A stretch of 53,464 nucleotides of DNA. It comes from Candidatus Eiseniibacteriota bacterium (GTDB taxonomy: Bacteria > Eisenbacteria > RBG-16-71-46). Positions within the stretch are counted from its first letter, which is position 1. Each line of letters opens with the position of its first letter. Under the pieces are notes generated by a model that saw only the letters and a list, made by a program, of their open reading frames with translations, did no database searches and was not told the DNA's origin. The translations under genes and the position numbers were made by a program. The stretch covers positions 27,591-81,054 of the forward strand of contig VBOY01000007.1 in assembly GCA_005893295.1 (NCBI GenBank), given 5' to 3'. Positions 8,131-19,173 of the stretch are shown piece after piece.

Positions 8131-9129
8131 ATGTCCCGCTCGTTCGATCTCGCCGCGCTGCGCGGCCTGGTGGCGCGCTTCTCGGGCCGCAGGATCCTGG
8201 TGCTCGGCGACCTCATGCTCGACCGCTACCTGTGGGGGCGGGTCGATCGGATCTCGCCCGAAGCTCCCGTACCCGTAGTCGAGATCGAGCGCGAGACGTT
8301 CACGCTCGGCGGCGCGGGCAACGTCGCCGCGAACCTGCGGTCGCTCGGAGCCGAGGCAATTCTGGCCGGCGTGGTCGGCTCGGACGACGAGGGGGAACGG
8401 CTGGTCGAAACCCTGCGCACGCGTGGCGTCGACACGGCGTTGGTCCAACGCGACCTCGCGCGCCCGACCACCGTCAAGACGCGGATCGTCGCCCATTCGC
8501 AGCAGGTGGTGCGCGCCGATCGGGAGTCGCGGGCCGACGTGAACGGCAGCGTCCTCGAGGCCCTGCTCGCTCCGGTGGCCGAGCGGATCGCCGACTGCGA
8601 CGGGCTGGTGGTGAGCGATTACGGCAAGGGCGTGATCACGCCCCGCGCCCTCGCAGCGGCGCTTTCCGCGGCCCGCCGACGGGGGATCCACGTCAGCGTC
8701 GATCCCAAGGAGAGCCACCTCGATGCCTATCGCGAGGTCAGCATCCTCACCCCCAATCAGCACGAGGCGGGCAGCTTCATGGGCCGGCGCATCGTCGACG
8801 ATGCGAGCCTGCTCGACGTAGGCTGGGGGCTCCAGAGGCGGCTCGACGCCGCGGCCGTGCTGATCACCCGCGGCGCCCAGGGCATGAGCCTGTTCGAGCG
8901 CGGGGGCGGCCTCACGCACCTGCCGACCGTGGCGCGCGAGGTGTACGACGTCACGGGCGCCGGCGACACGGTGGTGAGCGTCGTGGCACTGGCGCTCGCC
9001 GCGGGCGCCGACTTCCCGAACGCCTGCCACCTCGCGAACCACGCTGCTGGCGTCGTGATCCGTGAGGTCGGCACCGCATCGTGCTCGCCGGCCGAGCTGC
9101 TCGCCTCCCTGGACGGGACCGGGCCGTGA
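8131..9129 (+). CDS. rfaE1: D-glycero-beta-D-manno-heptose-7-phosphate kinase (PfkB family)
   Basis: RRILVLGDLMLDRYLWGRVDRISPEAPVPVVEIERETFTLGGAGNVAANLRSLGA; VTGAGDTVVSVVALALAAG. Confidence 0.93.
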   Translation: MSRSFDLAALRGLVARFSGRRILVLGDLMLDRYLWGRVDRISPEAPVPVVEIERETFTLGGAGNVAANLRSLGAEAILAGVVGSDDEGERLVETLRTRGVDTALVQRDLARPTTVKTRIVAHSQQVVRADRESRADVNGSVLEALLAPVAERIADCDGLVVSDYGKGVITPRALAAALSAARRRGIHVSVDPKESHLDAYREVSILTPNQHEAGSFMGRRIVDDASLLDVGWGLQRRLDAAAVLITRGAQGMSLFERGGGLTHLPTVAREVYDVTGAGDTVVSVVALALAAGADFPNACHLANHAAGVVIREVGTASCSPAELLASLDGTGP

Positions 9130-9647
9130 CGCCCGGGGGTGCGGCCGCCGACCTCCCCGCCGCGGGTGCCGTGCTGTCGAAAGGCGAGCACGCCACGCTT
9201 GAGGCGTGGCGCGCAGCGGGCGATGTGATCGTGTTCACGAACGGCGTCTTCGACTTGCTGCACCGCGGGCATCTCGATTTGCTCGAGCGCTCACGCGCCC
9301 TCGGCGATCGGCTGGTGGTAGGCGTGAACGGGGACGCCTCGGTGCGGCGCCTCAAAGGATCGGGTCGGCCGCTCGTCCTGGCCACCGAGCGCACCGCGAT
9401 GCTCGCGGCGCTACGCTGCGTGGACATGACCGTGATCTTCGACGACGACACGCCGGAGCGCTTGATCCGCGAGGTGAAGCCCCACGTGCTGGTGAAAGGG
9501 GGCGACTGGCCGGTGGAGCGGATCGTCGGCCGCGCATTCGTCGAGGCGCACGGAGGCCGCGTGCTGAGCCTTCCCCTGCGCGAGGGCTACGGAACCTCGA
9601 ACATCGTCGAGCGCATCCGCGCCGGCCGCTCGGCGCTCGATCCATGA
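9126..9647 (+). CDS. rfaE2: D-glycero-beta-D-manno-heptose 1-phosphate adenylyltransferase
   Basis: VIVFTNGVFDLLHRGHLDLLERSRALGDRLVVGVNGDASVRRLKG...; GTGA overlap with kinase stop. Confidence 0.93.
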   Translation: MTPGGAAADLPAAGAVLSKGEHATLEAWRAAGDVIVFTNGVFDLLHRGHLDLLERSRALGDRLVVGVNGDASVRRLKGSGRPLVLATERTAMLAALRCVDMTVIFDDDTPERLIREVKPHVLVKGGDWPVERIVGRAFVEAHGGRVLSLPLREGYGTSNIVERIRAGRSALDP

Positions 9648-9697
9648 CGGCCACGTGGCATCCTGTGCGCGCGCCGCGACACGGCGCCACGGCCGTG

Positions 9698-9746
9698 GAG
9701 GCTGCTTGAGGCAGGAGGCCGCTTAACGCAGAGGCTGCTTAACGCC
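9698..9746 (+). repeat. Three tandem imperfect 16-17 bp units
   Basis: GAGGCTGCTTGAGGCAG / GAGGCCGCTTAACGCA / GAGGCTGCTTAACGCC. Confidence 0.6.
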
Positions 9747-9775
9747 TTGATTCCCGACTTCAGGGCGCGTAGCCT
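9747..9775 (+). promoter_or_regulatory. Possible promoter for aldehyde dehydrogenase
   Basis: TTGATT (9747-9752) - 17 nt - TAGCCT (9770-9775). Confidence 0.3.
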
Positions 9776-9866
9776 AACGCGTTCTTTGTGGCTAGACGCT
9801 TCTCGCGCGCCGGCCCGAGAATCGCCCACCGTTCCTGGAGGCCCGCGCCAGCACCGGCGCTCACGC

Positions 9867-11343
9867 ATGCCGCAACCATTTCTGAACTCGATCGGAGGCC
9901 GGTGGGTACCCGCGTGCTCCGGCCGCACCTTCCCCAACCGCAATCCCGCCACCGGCGAGACGCTGGGCGAGTTCCCGGCCTCGGGCGCAGAGGACGTCGC
10001 CGCCGCCGTCGACGCGGCGGCGGCCGCCTATCGCTCGTGGCGGATGACCCCGGCGCCCAAGCGTGCCGAGATCGTCTTCCGGGCCGGGGCGATGATCGCC
10101 GCGCGCAAGGAAGAACTGGCCAAAGCCATGACGCGCGAGATGGGGAAGATCTTAATTGAGACGCGCGGCGACGTGCAGGAAGGAATCGACATGGCCTTCC
10201 TGGCGGGAGGCGAGGGACGGCGCATGTTCGGCGTCACCACGCCGAGCGAGATGCCGAACAAGTGGGCGATGTCGGTGCGCTGCCCGATCGGCGTTGCCGG
10301 GGTGATCACGCCCTGGAACTTCCCGTTCGCGATTCCGTCGTGGAAGCTGATGCCGGCCCTGGTGGCGGGCAACACGGCGGTGTTCAAGCCCGCCGGCGAC
10401 ACGCCCGAGATGGCGTGGCATTTCACCAAGATCTTCGAAGCGGCCGGGTTGCCGCCGGGGGTGCTCAATCTCGTGTTCGGCAGCGGCTCGCAGGTCGGGG
10501 ACCCGATGGTCGCCCACCCCGGCATCCAGGTGCTCTCGTTCACCGGCTCGACCGAGGTCGGGCTCGGCATCGCCGGCAAGGGCGGGGCGCTCGGCAAGCG
10601 GATCTCGCTCGAGATGGGGGGCAAGAACGCGATCATCGTGCTCGAGGACGCCGCTCGCGGCAGACGCCATCGCCTGGAGCGCGTTCGGGACCACCGGCCA
10701 ACGCTGCACCGCCTGTAGCCGCGTGCTGGTGGCCGAGCGAGTGCACGATGCGCTGGTCGAGCGCGTCGCTACCCGGGCCCAGTCCTTGAAGCTCGGCGAC
10801 GGGCTCGACCCAGATACCGAGGTGGGTCCGCTCGTCAACCAGGGCCAGGTCGAGCGCGTCCACCAGTACGTGGAGATCGGGCTCGAGGAAGGAGCGCGTC
10901 TCGCGGCCGGCGGGGCGCGCGCCAACGACGGAGCGCTGGCCAAGGGACACTTCTACCGCCCCACCGTGTTCGCCTGCGTCAAGCCCCACGCGCGCATCGC
11001 GGTCGAGGAGATCTTCGGGCCGGTGCTGGCCATGATTCGCGTGCGCGACCTGGACGAGGCGATCCAGATCAACAACGCGTCGCGCTTCGGGCTCTCCGCT
11101 TCGGTGTTCACCGCCGACGTCAACCGGGCCTTTCGCGCGATGCGCGACCTCGACACCGGAATCGTGTACGTGAACCACGGCACCACCGGCGCCGAAACGC
11201 ACTTGCCCTTCGGCGGTACGCGCGGAACCGGCAACGGTCACCGCGAGGCGGGGCATACCATGCTCGATCCCTTCACCGAGTGGAAGAGCGTCTACATCGA
11301 CTTCAGCGGCCGCATTCAGCGGGCGCAGATCGACAACCCCTAG
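9867..11343 (+). pseudogene. Aldehyde dehydrogenase (NAD(P)+), frameshifted near 10655
   Basis: MPQPFLNSIGGRWVPACSGRTFPNRNPATGETLGEFP...ISLEMGGKNAIIVLEDA in one frame; LAADAIAWSAFGTTGQRCTACSRVLVAERVHDALVERV... in another, joining the 10723-11343 ORF. Confidence 0.85.
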
Positions 11344-11362
11344 CGCCTCGGCGAGACCGTCC

Positions 11363-12502
11363 ATGAACCTGCACGAGTACCAAGCCAAGGAGCTGTTCGC
11401 GCGGCACGGGCTTCCGGTGCTGCCGGGACAGGTGGCGACCACGCCCGAGGAGGCACGGAACATCGCCACCTCGCTGGGCGATACCGTGGTGCTCAAGGCC
11501 CAGGTTCTGGTTGGCGGTCGCGGGAAGGCGGGCGGTGTGAAGCTGGCGCGCGGCGCCGAGGAGGCCTACCACGCGGCGCGCGCCATTCTGGGGCTCAAGA
11601 TCCAGGATCTGCCGGTGCGCAAGGTCCTGGTGGCGCGCGCGGCCGAGATCGCACGCGAGCTGTACCTGTCGATCGTGCTCGATCGGGCCGCCCAGCTGCC
11701 GCTGGTGATGCTGTCCGCCGAGGGTGGAGTCGAGATCGAGGAAGTCGCCCGGGTGAGCCCCGAGAAGATCCTGCGGCGCCACGTGTCGCTCGACGGCCTG
11801 AGGCCGTACCAGGCGCGCTCCTTGTTCCGTCCGTTGCTCGCCGACGGCTCCCAGGTTTCCCAAGCTGCGGACATCCTGCTTAGGCTGTGGGCGGTGTTTC
11901 GAGACGGGGACTGCACGCTGGCTGAAATCAATCCGCTCGCGGTGACGCCGGAGGGGAAGTTGGTGGCCCTCGACGCCAAGGTGACGCTGGACGATAACGC
12001 CGAGTTCCGTCATCGCGACTGGAACCTGTGGCGCGATCCCGAAGACGAAACGCCCGGAGCCCGGCTGGCGCGCGAGCGGGGGCTGTCGTACGTGAAGCTG
12101 GACGGCGACATCGGATGCGTCGTGAACGGCGCGGGCCTCGCCATGGCCACCATGGACCTGGTGAAGCACTACGGCGGCGAGCCGGCCAATTTCCTCGACA
12201 TCGGCGGCTCGTCGAGCCCCGACAAGGTGACGGCGGCGCTCAAGATCATCACCTCCGATTCGCGCGTGCGAGTCATCCTGTTCAACATCTTCGGTGGCAT
12301 CACGCGCTGCGACGACGTGGCGCGGGGCATCGTGCAGTCCCTCGAGCAGAGCCCGCTCGCGGTGCCGCTCGTGATCCGGCTCACCGGGACGAACGAGGAC
12401 CTGGCGCGCAAGATCCTGGCCGAGCGCGGGCTCTCGGCCACCACCTCGATGGACGAAGGCGTGCGCGCGGCGATCGCCAAGGCACAGGAGGTGTTCGCGT
12501 GA
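11363..12502 (+). CDS. sucC: Succinyl-CoA synthetase beta subunit
   Basis: [31 protein letters not shown]...; [14 protein letters not shown]. Confidence 0.95.
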   Translation: MNLHEYQAKELFARHGLPVLPGQVATTPEEARNIATSLGDTVVLKAQVLVGGRGKAGGVKLARGAEEAYHAARAILGLKIQDLPVRKVLVARAAEIARELYLSIVLDRAAQLPLVMLSAEGGVEIEEVARVSPEKILRRHVSLDGLRPYQARSLFRPLLADGSQVSQAADILLRLWAVFRDGDCTLAEINPLAVTPEGKLVALDAKVTLDDNAEFRHRDWNLWRDPEDETPGARLARERGLSYVKLDGDIGCVVNGAGLAMATMDLVKHYGGEPANFLDIGGSSSPDKVTAALKIITSDSRVRVILFNIFGGITRCDDVARGIVQSLEQSPLAVPLVIRLTGTNEDLARKILAERGLSATTSMDEGVRAAIAKAQEVFA

Positions 12503-13572
12503 GCATCCTGATCGACAAGGGCACGCGGCTCCTGGTGCAGGGCATCACCGGCCGCGACGGCGGGTTTCACACCCGTCAAATGCTCGATTACGGAACCAAG
12601 GTCGTGGCCGGCGTCACTCCCGGACGGGGCGGAGAGAAGATCCACGGCGTGCCGGTGTTCGACAGCGTAGCCGAAGCCATGGCGGCCACGCGAGCGAACA
12701 CCTCGATGATCGTCGTTCCCGCTCCCTTCGCCGCCGACGCCATCTTCGAGGCGGCGGACGCCGGCGTGGGCTTGATCGTGTGCATCACCGAGGGCATTCC
12801 GGTGCGCGACGCGCTGGCGGTGGTGCACGACATCGCCGCGCTGCGCAAGAGCCCCGATTCGGGCCGGCCGGCGCGCGGCCGCCCGCGATTGATCGGCCCC
12901 AACTGTCCGGGCCTGATCAGTCCCGGGCTCTCCAAGGTGGGGATTCTGCCCGGGCAGATCTGCAAGCCAGGATCGGTCGGCGTGGTGTCCCGCAGCGGCA
13001 CGCTGACCTACGAAGTGGTTCACCAGCTGAGCCAGAGCGGCCTCGGCCAGAGCACCTGCCTCGGCGTCGGCGGCGACCCGGTGATCGGAACCACCTTCGT
13101 CGACACGCTGGCTTTGTTCGAGGACGACTCCGAGACCGATGCGATCGTGCTGATCGGAGAGATCGGCGGGACCGACGAAGAGGAGGCGGCGCAGTTCATC
13201 AAGCGGCGGGTCAGAAAGCCGGTGGTCGCGTTCATCGCCGGCCAGACCGCGCCCCCCGGCAAGCGCATGGGGCACGCCGGGGCGATCGTCGCGGGCGGCA
13301 CCGGGCAGGCGAGCGAGAAGATCGCCGCGTTTCGCGCGGTCGGCGTTCCGGTGGCGCGCGTCCCGTCCGAGATCCCAGGGTTGGTGGGGGAGCTCCTGGA
13401 GCGCCGGCGCGGGCGGCGGGCCTCGGCTCGCCCCAAGAGCCGGCATGCCGGCCGCTCGCTCGCCGCCAGCCGTCCCGCACGCGCCGCGGGGCCGAAGCGG
13501 ACCACGGCGAAACGCGGGACCGCCGCGCGCGGCGGTGGGCGACGGACGGCGACCCGTCGATCATCGCGCTGA
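12499..13572 (+). CDS. sucD: Succinyl-CoA synthetase alpha subunit with basic C-terminal tail
   Basis: [71 protein letters not shown] overlap with sucC. Confidence 0.95.
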   Translation: MSILIDKGTRLLVQGITGRDGGFHTRQMLDYGTKVVAGVTPGRGGEKIHGVPVFDSVAEAMAATRANTSMIVVPAPFAADAIFEAADAGVGLIVCITEGIPVRDALAVVHDIAALRKSPDSGRPARGRPRLIGPNCPGLISPGLSKVGILPGQICKPGSVGVVSRSGTLTYEVVHQLSQSGLGQSTCLGVGGDPVIGTTFVDTLALFEDDSETDAIVLIGEIGGTDEEEAAQFIKRRVRKPVVAFIAGQTAPPGKRMGHAGAIVAGGTGQASEKIAAFRAVGVPVARVPSEIPGLVGELLERRRGRRASARPKSRHAGRSLAASRPARAAGPKRTTAKRGTAARGGGRRTATRRSSR

Positions 13573-13601
13573 TGCGGCTCTGATCGACCGTGAAGGAGGA
13601 A

Positions 13602-14024
13602 TTGCCGCTGGAACGAACCCTGTTCATCGTCAAGCCCGACGCCGTGGAGCGCAACCTGATCGGGAAGATCCTGGCGCACGTGGAGGACCGGGGCTTTCGC
13701 ATCGTGGAAGCGCGCCTGGGGCCGATCGCGCGCGAGGAGGCGGAGCGCTTCTATGCCGAGCACCGAGGCAAGCCCTTCTTCTTGGACCTGCTCGACTACA
13801 TGACCTCCGGCCCGGTCATGCTGACGTGCCTCGAGCGGGAGGGCGCGGTGCGCGGCCTGCGCGAGGTGGTGGGAGCGACCGACCCCAAGGAGGCCGCACC
13901 AGGCACCGTGCGGCAGCTGTTCGGGCTTAGCAAGCAGATGAACTCGGTGCACGCTTCCGACAGCCCGGCGAGCGCCAGCCGGGAAGTCGAGCTGTTCTTC
14001 GGCGCGCAAGCCCTGGCCCGCTGA
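13602..14024 (+). CDS. ndk: Nucleoside diphosphate kinase
   Basis: MPLERTLFIVKPDAVERNLIGKIL...NSVHASDSPASASREVELFF; AAGGAGGAA-TTG start. Confidence 0.94.
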   Translation: MPLERTLFIVKPDAVERNLIGKILAHVEDRGFRIVEARLGPIAREEAERFYAEHRGKPFFLDLLDYMTSGPVMLTCLEREGAVRGLREVVGATDPKEAAPGTVRQLFGLSKQMNSVHASDSPASASREVELFFGAQALAR

Positions 14025-14132
14025 GCGCGGCCCCGGCGAGGCCCGCGGCGCGAGCCCCCGGCCGGCTGGACGCGGTCTGAAACCGTGTGCTAGTGTGCCG
14101 GTATCCCGGTCCACGGTCTGCTCTAACTCGAT

Positions 14133-14606
14133 ATGTCGGCCTTCGTTATTCAGTTAGCGGCCCTGGCCGGGGGGCTCAACCGCCTTGAGGAACGGGCCCT
14201 GGCTGCCGATCTGGAGCTCGAGGAGTCCCAGTGGCCCGGGACGATCTTCGGGGCCCTGACAGTAGAAAGGACCGGCGAGAGGGTGGCAGTACGCGGCCAG
14301 GTCCGAGCCGTGGCCCAGCTGGAATGCGGACGCTGTCTCGTGACGTTCGAGCAGCCCGTCGAGGGCGATCTGACCCTGTACGCCGACCGGTCGGGTGGAT
14401 CCCTGGGGCTCGAGCGAGAGCTCGAGGACGACCACGCCATGAGGTTTCACGACGGCCGCCGGCTGGACCTGCGCGGGGCCGCGCGCGAAGCGTTGCTGGT
14501 CGAGCTTCCCATCACTCCGCGCTGTCGCGAGGAGTGCCGGGGCTTGTGCCCGACGTGTGGCGCGGACCTCAACCAGGGACCATGCGACTGCGGCGGGCGA
14601 GAATAG
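14133..14606 (+). CDS. YceD/DUF177 family protein
   Basis: [24 protein letters not shown]...[23 protein letters not shown]; adjacent to rpmF. Confidence 0.88.
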   Translation: MSAFVIQLAALAGGLNRLEERALAADLELEESQWPGTIFGALTVERTGERVAVRGQVRAVAQLECGRCLVTFEQPVEGDLTLYADRSGGSLGLERELEDDHAMRFHDGRRLDLRGAAREALLVELPITPRCREECRGLCPTCGADLNQGPCDCGGRE

Positions 14607-14694
14607 GCTCGGTCCTAAGACCCGGCGTACGGCGGGTCCTAGGGCTCGTCGAACGGGTTCGAGCCCCCGGGACGACTCCCGTAGGAGGAACACG

Positions 14695-14877
14695 ATGGCA
14701 GTACCCAAGCGAAGGCACTCGAGCACGCGCGGGCGCAAGCGGCGCACGCACTGGAAGCTCGCTGCCCCTGGTCTCCATGCCTGCAGCCACTGCAGCAGCT
14801 TGAAGCAGCCGCATCGGGTGTGCCCGAACTGCGGCTACTACGACGGCGAGGAGATCGTCGTGCCGCGATCCGAATAG
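14695..14877 (+). CDS. rpmF: 50S ribosomal protein L32
   Basis: [63 protein letters not shown] upstream. Confidence 0.95.
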   Translation: MAVPKRRHSSTRGRKRRTHWKLAAPGLHACSHCSSLKQPHRVCPNCGYYDGEEIVVPRSE

Positions 14878-14897
14878 TCGAGACAGGGCCCAAGGGA

Positions 14898-15920
14898 ATG
14901 GCTCCGATCCCGCGGATCGGGATTGACGCGATGGGAGGGGACCACGGCCCCAGCGTGGTCGCACAGGGAACCGTGCGAGCGCTGCGGGAGCTACCGGGGC
15001 GTTTCGCGGTCACCCTGATCGGCGACCAGGCCGAGATCGGCCCCGCGCTCCGCAAGGCCGACGCGGATGGGCTTCCGATCGAGGTGGTACACGCCTCGGA
15101 GCGCATCGAGATGGCCGAGAAGGCGTCGCTCGCGGCGCGAAAGGCGGGCTCCTCGATCGGCGTGATGACCCAGCTCCACAAGGAGGGCCGCCTGGACGCC
15201 ATCTTCAGCGCCGGAAACACGGGCGCGGTGGTGGCGACCGCGCTGCTCGGGCTCGGCCGGCTCGAATCGGTGGCACGTCCGGCGTTGGCCGCGTTTCTGC
15301 CCAATCCCGCGGGAGGCACGGTCCTGCTGGACGTCGGTGCCAACGCCGAGTGCAAGGCGAGCTACCTGGTCCAGTTCGCCCACATGGGTGCGGTCTATGC
15401 CCGCTACCTGTTAGGGCGGGAGAACCCCCGCATCGGACTGCTCTCGATCGGCGAGGAGGACACCAAGGGGAACGGGCTCGTGCTCGAGGCCCTCCCGCTG
15501 CTGCGCCGTGCGCACCACTTGCAATTCATCGGCAACGTCGAGGGGCGGGACGTCTTCAAGGGCTCGTGCGACGTGGTGGTGACCGACGGCTTCACCGGCA
15601 ATGTCGTGCTCAAGACGGCCGAGAGCGTGGCGGCACTACTGGTGCACAAGATGCGCGAGGAAATCCTGCACGATCCGATGGCGATGGTCGGCACGCTGTT
15701 CATGCGGCCGGCGCTCCACCGCCTGAGACGGTCGCTCGACTGGGAGGAGCACGGCGCCGCCCCGTTGCTGGGGGTGAACGGCGTGTGCTTCATCGGCCAC
15801 GGGAGCAGCGGCTCGACGGCGATCTTCAGCGCGATCCGCACCGTGACCGAGTTCGTGGAGAAACGCGTCAACGAGCACATCCGGGAAGAGATCGAGGCGG
15901 ACCGTGAAACGGCAGCGTGA
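14898..15920 (+). CDS. plsX: Phosphate acyltransferase PlsX
   Basis: MAPIPRIGIDAMGGDHGPSVVAQGTVRAL...SAGNTGAVVATALLGLGRL...VVTDGFTGNVVLK. Confidence 0.95.
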   Translation: MAPIPRIGIDAMGGDHGPSVVAQGTVRALRELPGRFAVTLIGDQAEIGPALRKADADGLPIEVVHASERIEMAEKASLAARKAGSSIGVMTQLHKEGRLDAIFSAGNTGAVVATALLGLGRLESVARPALAAFLPNPAGGTVLLDVGANAECKASYLVQFAHMGAVYARYLLGRENPRIGLLSIGEEDTKGNGLVLEALPLLRRAHHLQFIGNVEGRDVFKGSCDVVVTDGFTGNVVLKTAESVAALLVHKMREEILHDPMAMVGTLFMRPALHRLRRSLDWEEHGAAPLLGVNGVCFIGHGSSGSTAIFSAIRTVTEFVEKRVNEHIREEIEADRETAA

Positions 15921-16974
15921 GATCCGCGGCTCGACCATCGTGGGCACCGGCATGTACGTGCCCGAACGAGTGCTCACGAATCTCGATTTCGAGAAGATGG
16001 TCGACACCTCGGACGAGTGGATCCTCGAACGCACCGGGATCCGCGAGCGGCGCATCGCCGCGCCTCATCAGGCATCGTCCGACCTGGCGCTGCACGCGAG
16101 CGAGCGAGCGCTCGCGATGGCCGGCATCACGGCCGACGACGTGGACCAGATCGTGATCGCCACGACCACCCCGGACCGATTTCTTCCCTCCTGCGCGTGC
16201 ACCCTGCAGCAAAAGCTCGGCGCCTCGCGCGCCGCCGCCTACGACGTGTTCGCGGCCTGCACCGGGTTCGTCTACGGCCTCGGGATCGCGCGCGGCGTGA
16301 TCGGGGCTCGGATCGCGGACACGGTGCTGGTGGTGGGCGTGGAGACTCTGTCTCGGATCGTCGACTACACCGACCGCAACACCTGCGTGCTGTTCGGGGA
16401 TGGCGCAGGGGCGGCTGTCGTGCGGCCGTGCGACCCCGACGTGGGTGTGCTCTCGGTCAGCATGCACAGCGACGGCGCCCTCGGCGAAGTCTTGGTCATC
16501 CCGGCCGGGGGATCGGCGCGACCGGCCTCGGTCGAAACGGTGCAGGCGCGCGAGCACGCGATCCAGATGCAGGGCAAGAAGCTGTTCCCGTTCGCGGTGC
16601 GGTCGATGGAGGACAGCCTGCGGGAATCCCTGGCCGAGGCAGGGCTCGGCGCCTCGGACTTGGACCTCGTCGTCCCCCACCAGGCCAACCTCAGAATCAT
16701 CGACGCAGTCCGTGAGCGACTCGACCTGCCGCAGGAGAAGATGTTGATCAACATCGAACGCTACGGCAACACCTCCTCGGCCTCGATTCCCATCCTGCTC
16801 GACGAGGCGGTGAACGCCGGACGCTTGAAGCTCGGCGACATCGTCGGACTCTCCGCGTTCGGCGGCGGGGCCACCTGGGGCTCGTGCGTGATGCGGTGGA
16901 CCATGGCGCGCAAGGGCGCGCCGGCATCCACGGCGTCGGTGTCGGGCGCGGCGGCGGCCGTCCCGCAGTCGTGA
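15904..16974 (+). CDS. fabH: Beta-ketoacyl-ACP synthase III
   Basis: STIVGTGMYVPERVLTNLDFEKMVDTSDEWILERTGIRERRI...DVFAACTGFVYGL. Confidence 0.95.
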   Translation: MKRQREIRGSTIVGTGMYVPERVLTNLDFEKMVDTSDEWILERTGIRERRIAAPHQASSDLALHASERALAMAGITADDVDQIVIATTTPDRFLPSCACTLQQKLGASRAAAYDVFAACTGFVYGLGIARGVIGARIADTVLVVGVETLSRIVDYTDRNTCVLFGDGAGAAVVRPCDPDVGVLSVSMHSDGALGEVLVIPAGGSARPASVETVQAREHAIQMQGKKLFPFAVRSMEDSLRESLAEAGLGASDLDLVVPHQANLRIIDAVRERLDLPQEKMLINIERYGNTSSASIPILLDEAVNAGRLKLGDIVGLSAFGGGATWGSCVMRWTMARKGAPASTASVSGAAAAVPQS

Positions 16975-17945
16975 AGCTCGCCTTCCTGTTCCCCGGGCAA
17001 GGGGCCCAGAAGGTCGGCATGGGCCGCGCCTTGGCCGAGGGCTTCGCCGTCGCTCGCGAGATCTTCGAGCGCGCCGATCGCGCGCTCTCCGTTCCGCTCT
17101 CCACCCTGTGCTGGGAGGGCCCGGCCGACGAGCTCAAGAAGTCGCTCAATACCCAGCCCGCCTTGTTGACCCATAGCATCGCGGCGTGGCAGCTGGTGCA
17201 CCGGGCCGGCCTCGAACCGTCGTGGGTCGCCGGGCACAGCCTCGGCGAGTACTCGGCCTGCGTGGCGGCCGGGGCAATCGAGTTCGAAGACGCGCTCCGC
17301 TTGGTGCGGCGGCGCGGCGAGCTCATGTACCAAGCGGGGCTCGAGCGTCCCGGGACGATGGCCGCCTTTCTGGGGCTCGAAGCCGCGGTGGTCGAGGAGA
17401 TTTGCCGCGAGGCCGCATCCGCCGGCATCGTGGCCGCGGCGAATTGGAACGCACCTGGACAGGTGGTGGTCTCCGGGGAGATCCCCGCGGTCGAGCGGGC
17501 CTGCGAGCTGGCGCGCGCGCGGGGGGCGAAGCGGGCGGTGCGGCTCGAGGTGAGCGGCGCGTTCCACTCTCCGCTCATGGCCACGGCCGCCGCCGGACTC
17601 GCGGCGGCGCTCGACGCGGTCACCTTTCGCGATCCACGCTGCCCGGTCGTGGTCAACGTGTCCGCGGCCCCGCTCGCCACGGCCGCGGAGCTGCGTGCGG
17701 CGCTGGGCTCCCAGCTGCTGGGCGCGGTGCGCTGGGAGGATTCCATGCGGCGCCTCCGGTCGCTCGGCGCCGAGGGCTTCGTCGAGCTGGGCAGTGGCAC
17801 GGTCCTGCGCGGCCTGCTGCGCACGCTGGATCGACAAGCGCCGTCGTGGAACGTCGAGGACTTGGAGAGCCTGCGCTCGACGTTGGCCGCGCTCGGCGCT
17901 TCCGCTTCCGTCGCAGCGACCCCGGTCCCGGATAGGCAGGCGTAG
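16971..17945 (+). CDS. fabD: Malonyl-CoA-ACP transacylase
   Basis: [24 protein letters not shown]...[18 protein letters not shown]...SGAFHSPLM. Confidence 0.95.
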   Translation: MKLAFLFPGQGAQKVGMGRALAEGFAVAREIFERADRALSVPLSTLCWEGPADELKKSLNTQPALLTHSIAAWQLVHRAGLEPSWVAGHSLGEYSACVAAGAIEFEDALRLVRRRGELMYQAGLERPGTMAAFLGLEAAVVEEICREAASAGIVAAANWNAPGQVVVSGEIPAVERACELARARGAKRAVRLEVSGAFHSPLMATAAAGLAAALDAVTFRDPRCPVVVNVSAAPLATAAELRAALGSQLLGAVRWEDSMRRLRSLGAEGFVELGSGTVLRGLLRTLDRQAPSWNVEDLESLRSTLAALGASASVAATPVPDRQA

Positions 17946-17946
17946 T

Positions 17947-18726
17947 GTGTCCGAAGCGCAGGCGGTGACCGACCGCGTGCGGACCGACGAGTTGGCCGGC
18001 CAGGTGGCTTTCGTCACCGGCGGAGGGACCGGGATTGGGCTCGCCGTGGCGCGCGCGTTGTCGGCGCGTGGCGCGGCGGTCGCCTTGTTCGCGCGCAACG
18101 AGGAGCGGGCTCGGGCAGCGGCCGAGGCGCTGCGGGGCTCCGGGGGGAGGGCGCAGGCGTTCGCGGCCGACGTCTCGGACACGCCATCGGTGGATGGCGC
18201 GTTCGAAGCCGCGCTCGCGGCCTTGGGAAAGGTCGACATCTTGGTGAACAACGCCGGGGTGGCGCGCGACGGGTTGTTCTTGCGCATGAACGACGAGCAA
18301 TGGCGCGAGGTGATCGAGACGAACCTCGGGGGCGCGTTCCGCTGCTGCCGGGCCGTGGCACGGCCGATGATGAAAGCTCGCTCGGGACGCATCGTCACCG
18401 TCTCCTCGGTGGTCGGCCAGATCGGCAACGCGGGTCAGGCCAACTACGCCGCCGCGAAGGCCGGACTGCTCGGGCTCACCAAGTCGTTGGCGCGCGAGCT
18501 GGCGCCACGCGGCATCACGGTGAACGCGGTGTGCCCGGGCTTCATCGAAACGGCGATGACGGAAGGCCTCTCGGACCAAGTGCGCGCCGACTTGCTGTCG
18601 CGCATTCCGCTGGCCCGTCTCGGTCACCCCGAGGAAGTGGCGGAAGTGGTTGCGTTCCTGGCGTCGCCCCAGGCGGCCTACGTAACCGGGCAAGTTTGGA
18701 ATGTAGACGGCGGTATGGTGATGTAG
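17947..18726 (+). CDS. fabG: 3-oxoacyl-ACP reductase
   Basis: [26 protein letters not shown]...[14 protein letters not shown]...[36 protein letters not shown]. Confidence 0.94.
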   Translation: MSEAQAVTDRVRTDELAGQVAFVTGGGTGIGLAVARALSARGAAVALFARNEERARAAAEALRGSGGRAQAFAADVSDTPSVDGAFEAALAALGKVDILVNNAGVARDGLFLRMNDEQWREVIETNLGGAFRCCRAVARPMMKARSGRIVTVSSVVGQIGNAGQANYAAAKAGLLGLTKSLARELAPRGITVNAVCPGFIETAMTEGLSDQVRADLLSRIPLARLGHPEEVAEVVAFLASPQAAYVTGQVWNVDGGMVM

Positions 18727-18857
18727 CAGGGTGTCCTGATTGCCGATGCTTGGCTCGGGGGCCTGCCGCAAGGCGGCTCAAGGGCGCCGATCGGGTGGGT
18801 GCCGGCGGGGGTTAAGCTCCGCGGAATCGCTCGACTCCAACCGAGGAGGTGAATGCG

Positions 18858-19103
18858 GTGACAGCGTTCAGTGAAGACCGCGTGAAGGAGATCATCGCGA
18901 AGGAGCTCGAAGTCGACCTGAAGCAGATCACGCCCGAGGCCAAGTTCATCGAAGATCTGGGTGCAGACTCGCTCGACATCGTGGAGTTGGTAATGGAGCT
19001 GGAAGAGGAGTTCGGGCTCGAGATCCCGGACGAGGACGCCGACAAGCTCAAGACGGTAGGCGACGCGATGAATTACCTGCGCTCGCACGCGACGGCGTCG
19101 TAG
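18858..19103 (+). CDS. acpP: Acyl carrier protein
   Basis: [68 protein letters not shown]. Confidence 0.95.
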   Translation: MTAFSEDRVKEIIAKELEVDLKQITPEAKFIEDLGADSLDIVELVMELEEEFGLEIPDEDADKLKTVGDAMNYLRSHATAS

Positions 19104-19173
19104 TGCAAATCCTAGAGTCTTCCGTGGCGATCGTGCCGGGCTCGAATGCTCGGCAGCGCGGTCGTCCGGAATC

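Noticed and set aside
16017-16715. Alternative-frame ORFs within fabH/fabD/fabG
   Set aside because: Arg/Gly/Ala-rich out-of-frame translations of known genes.
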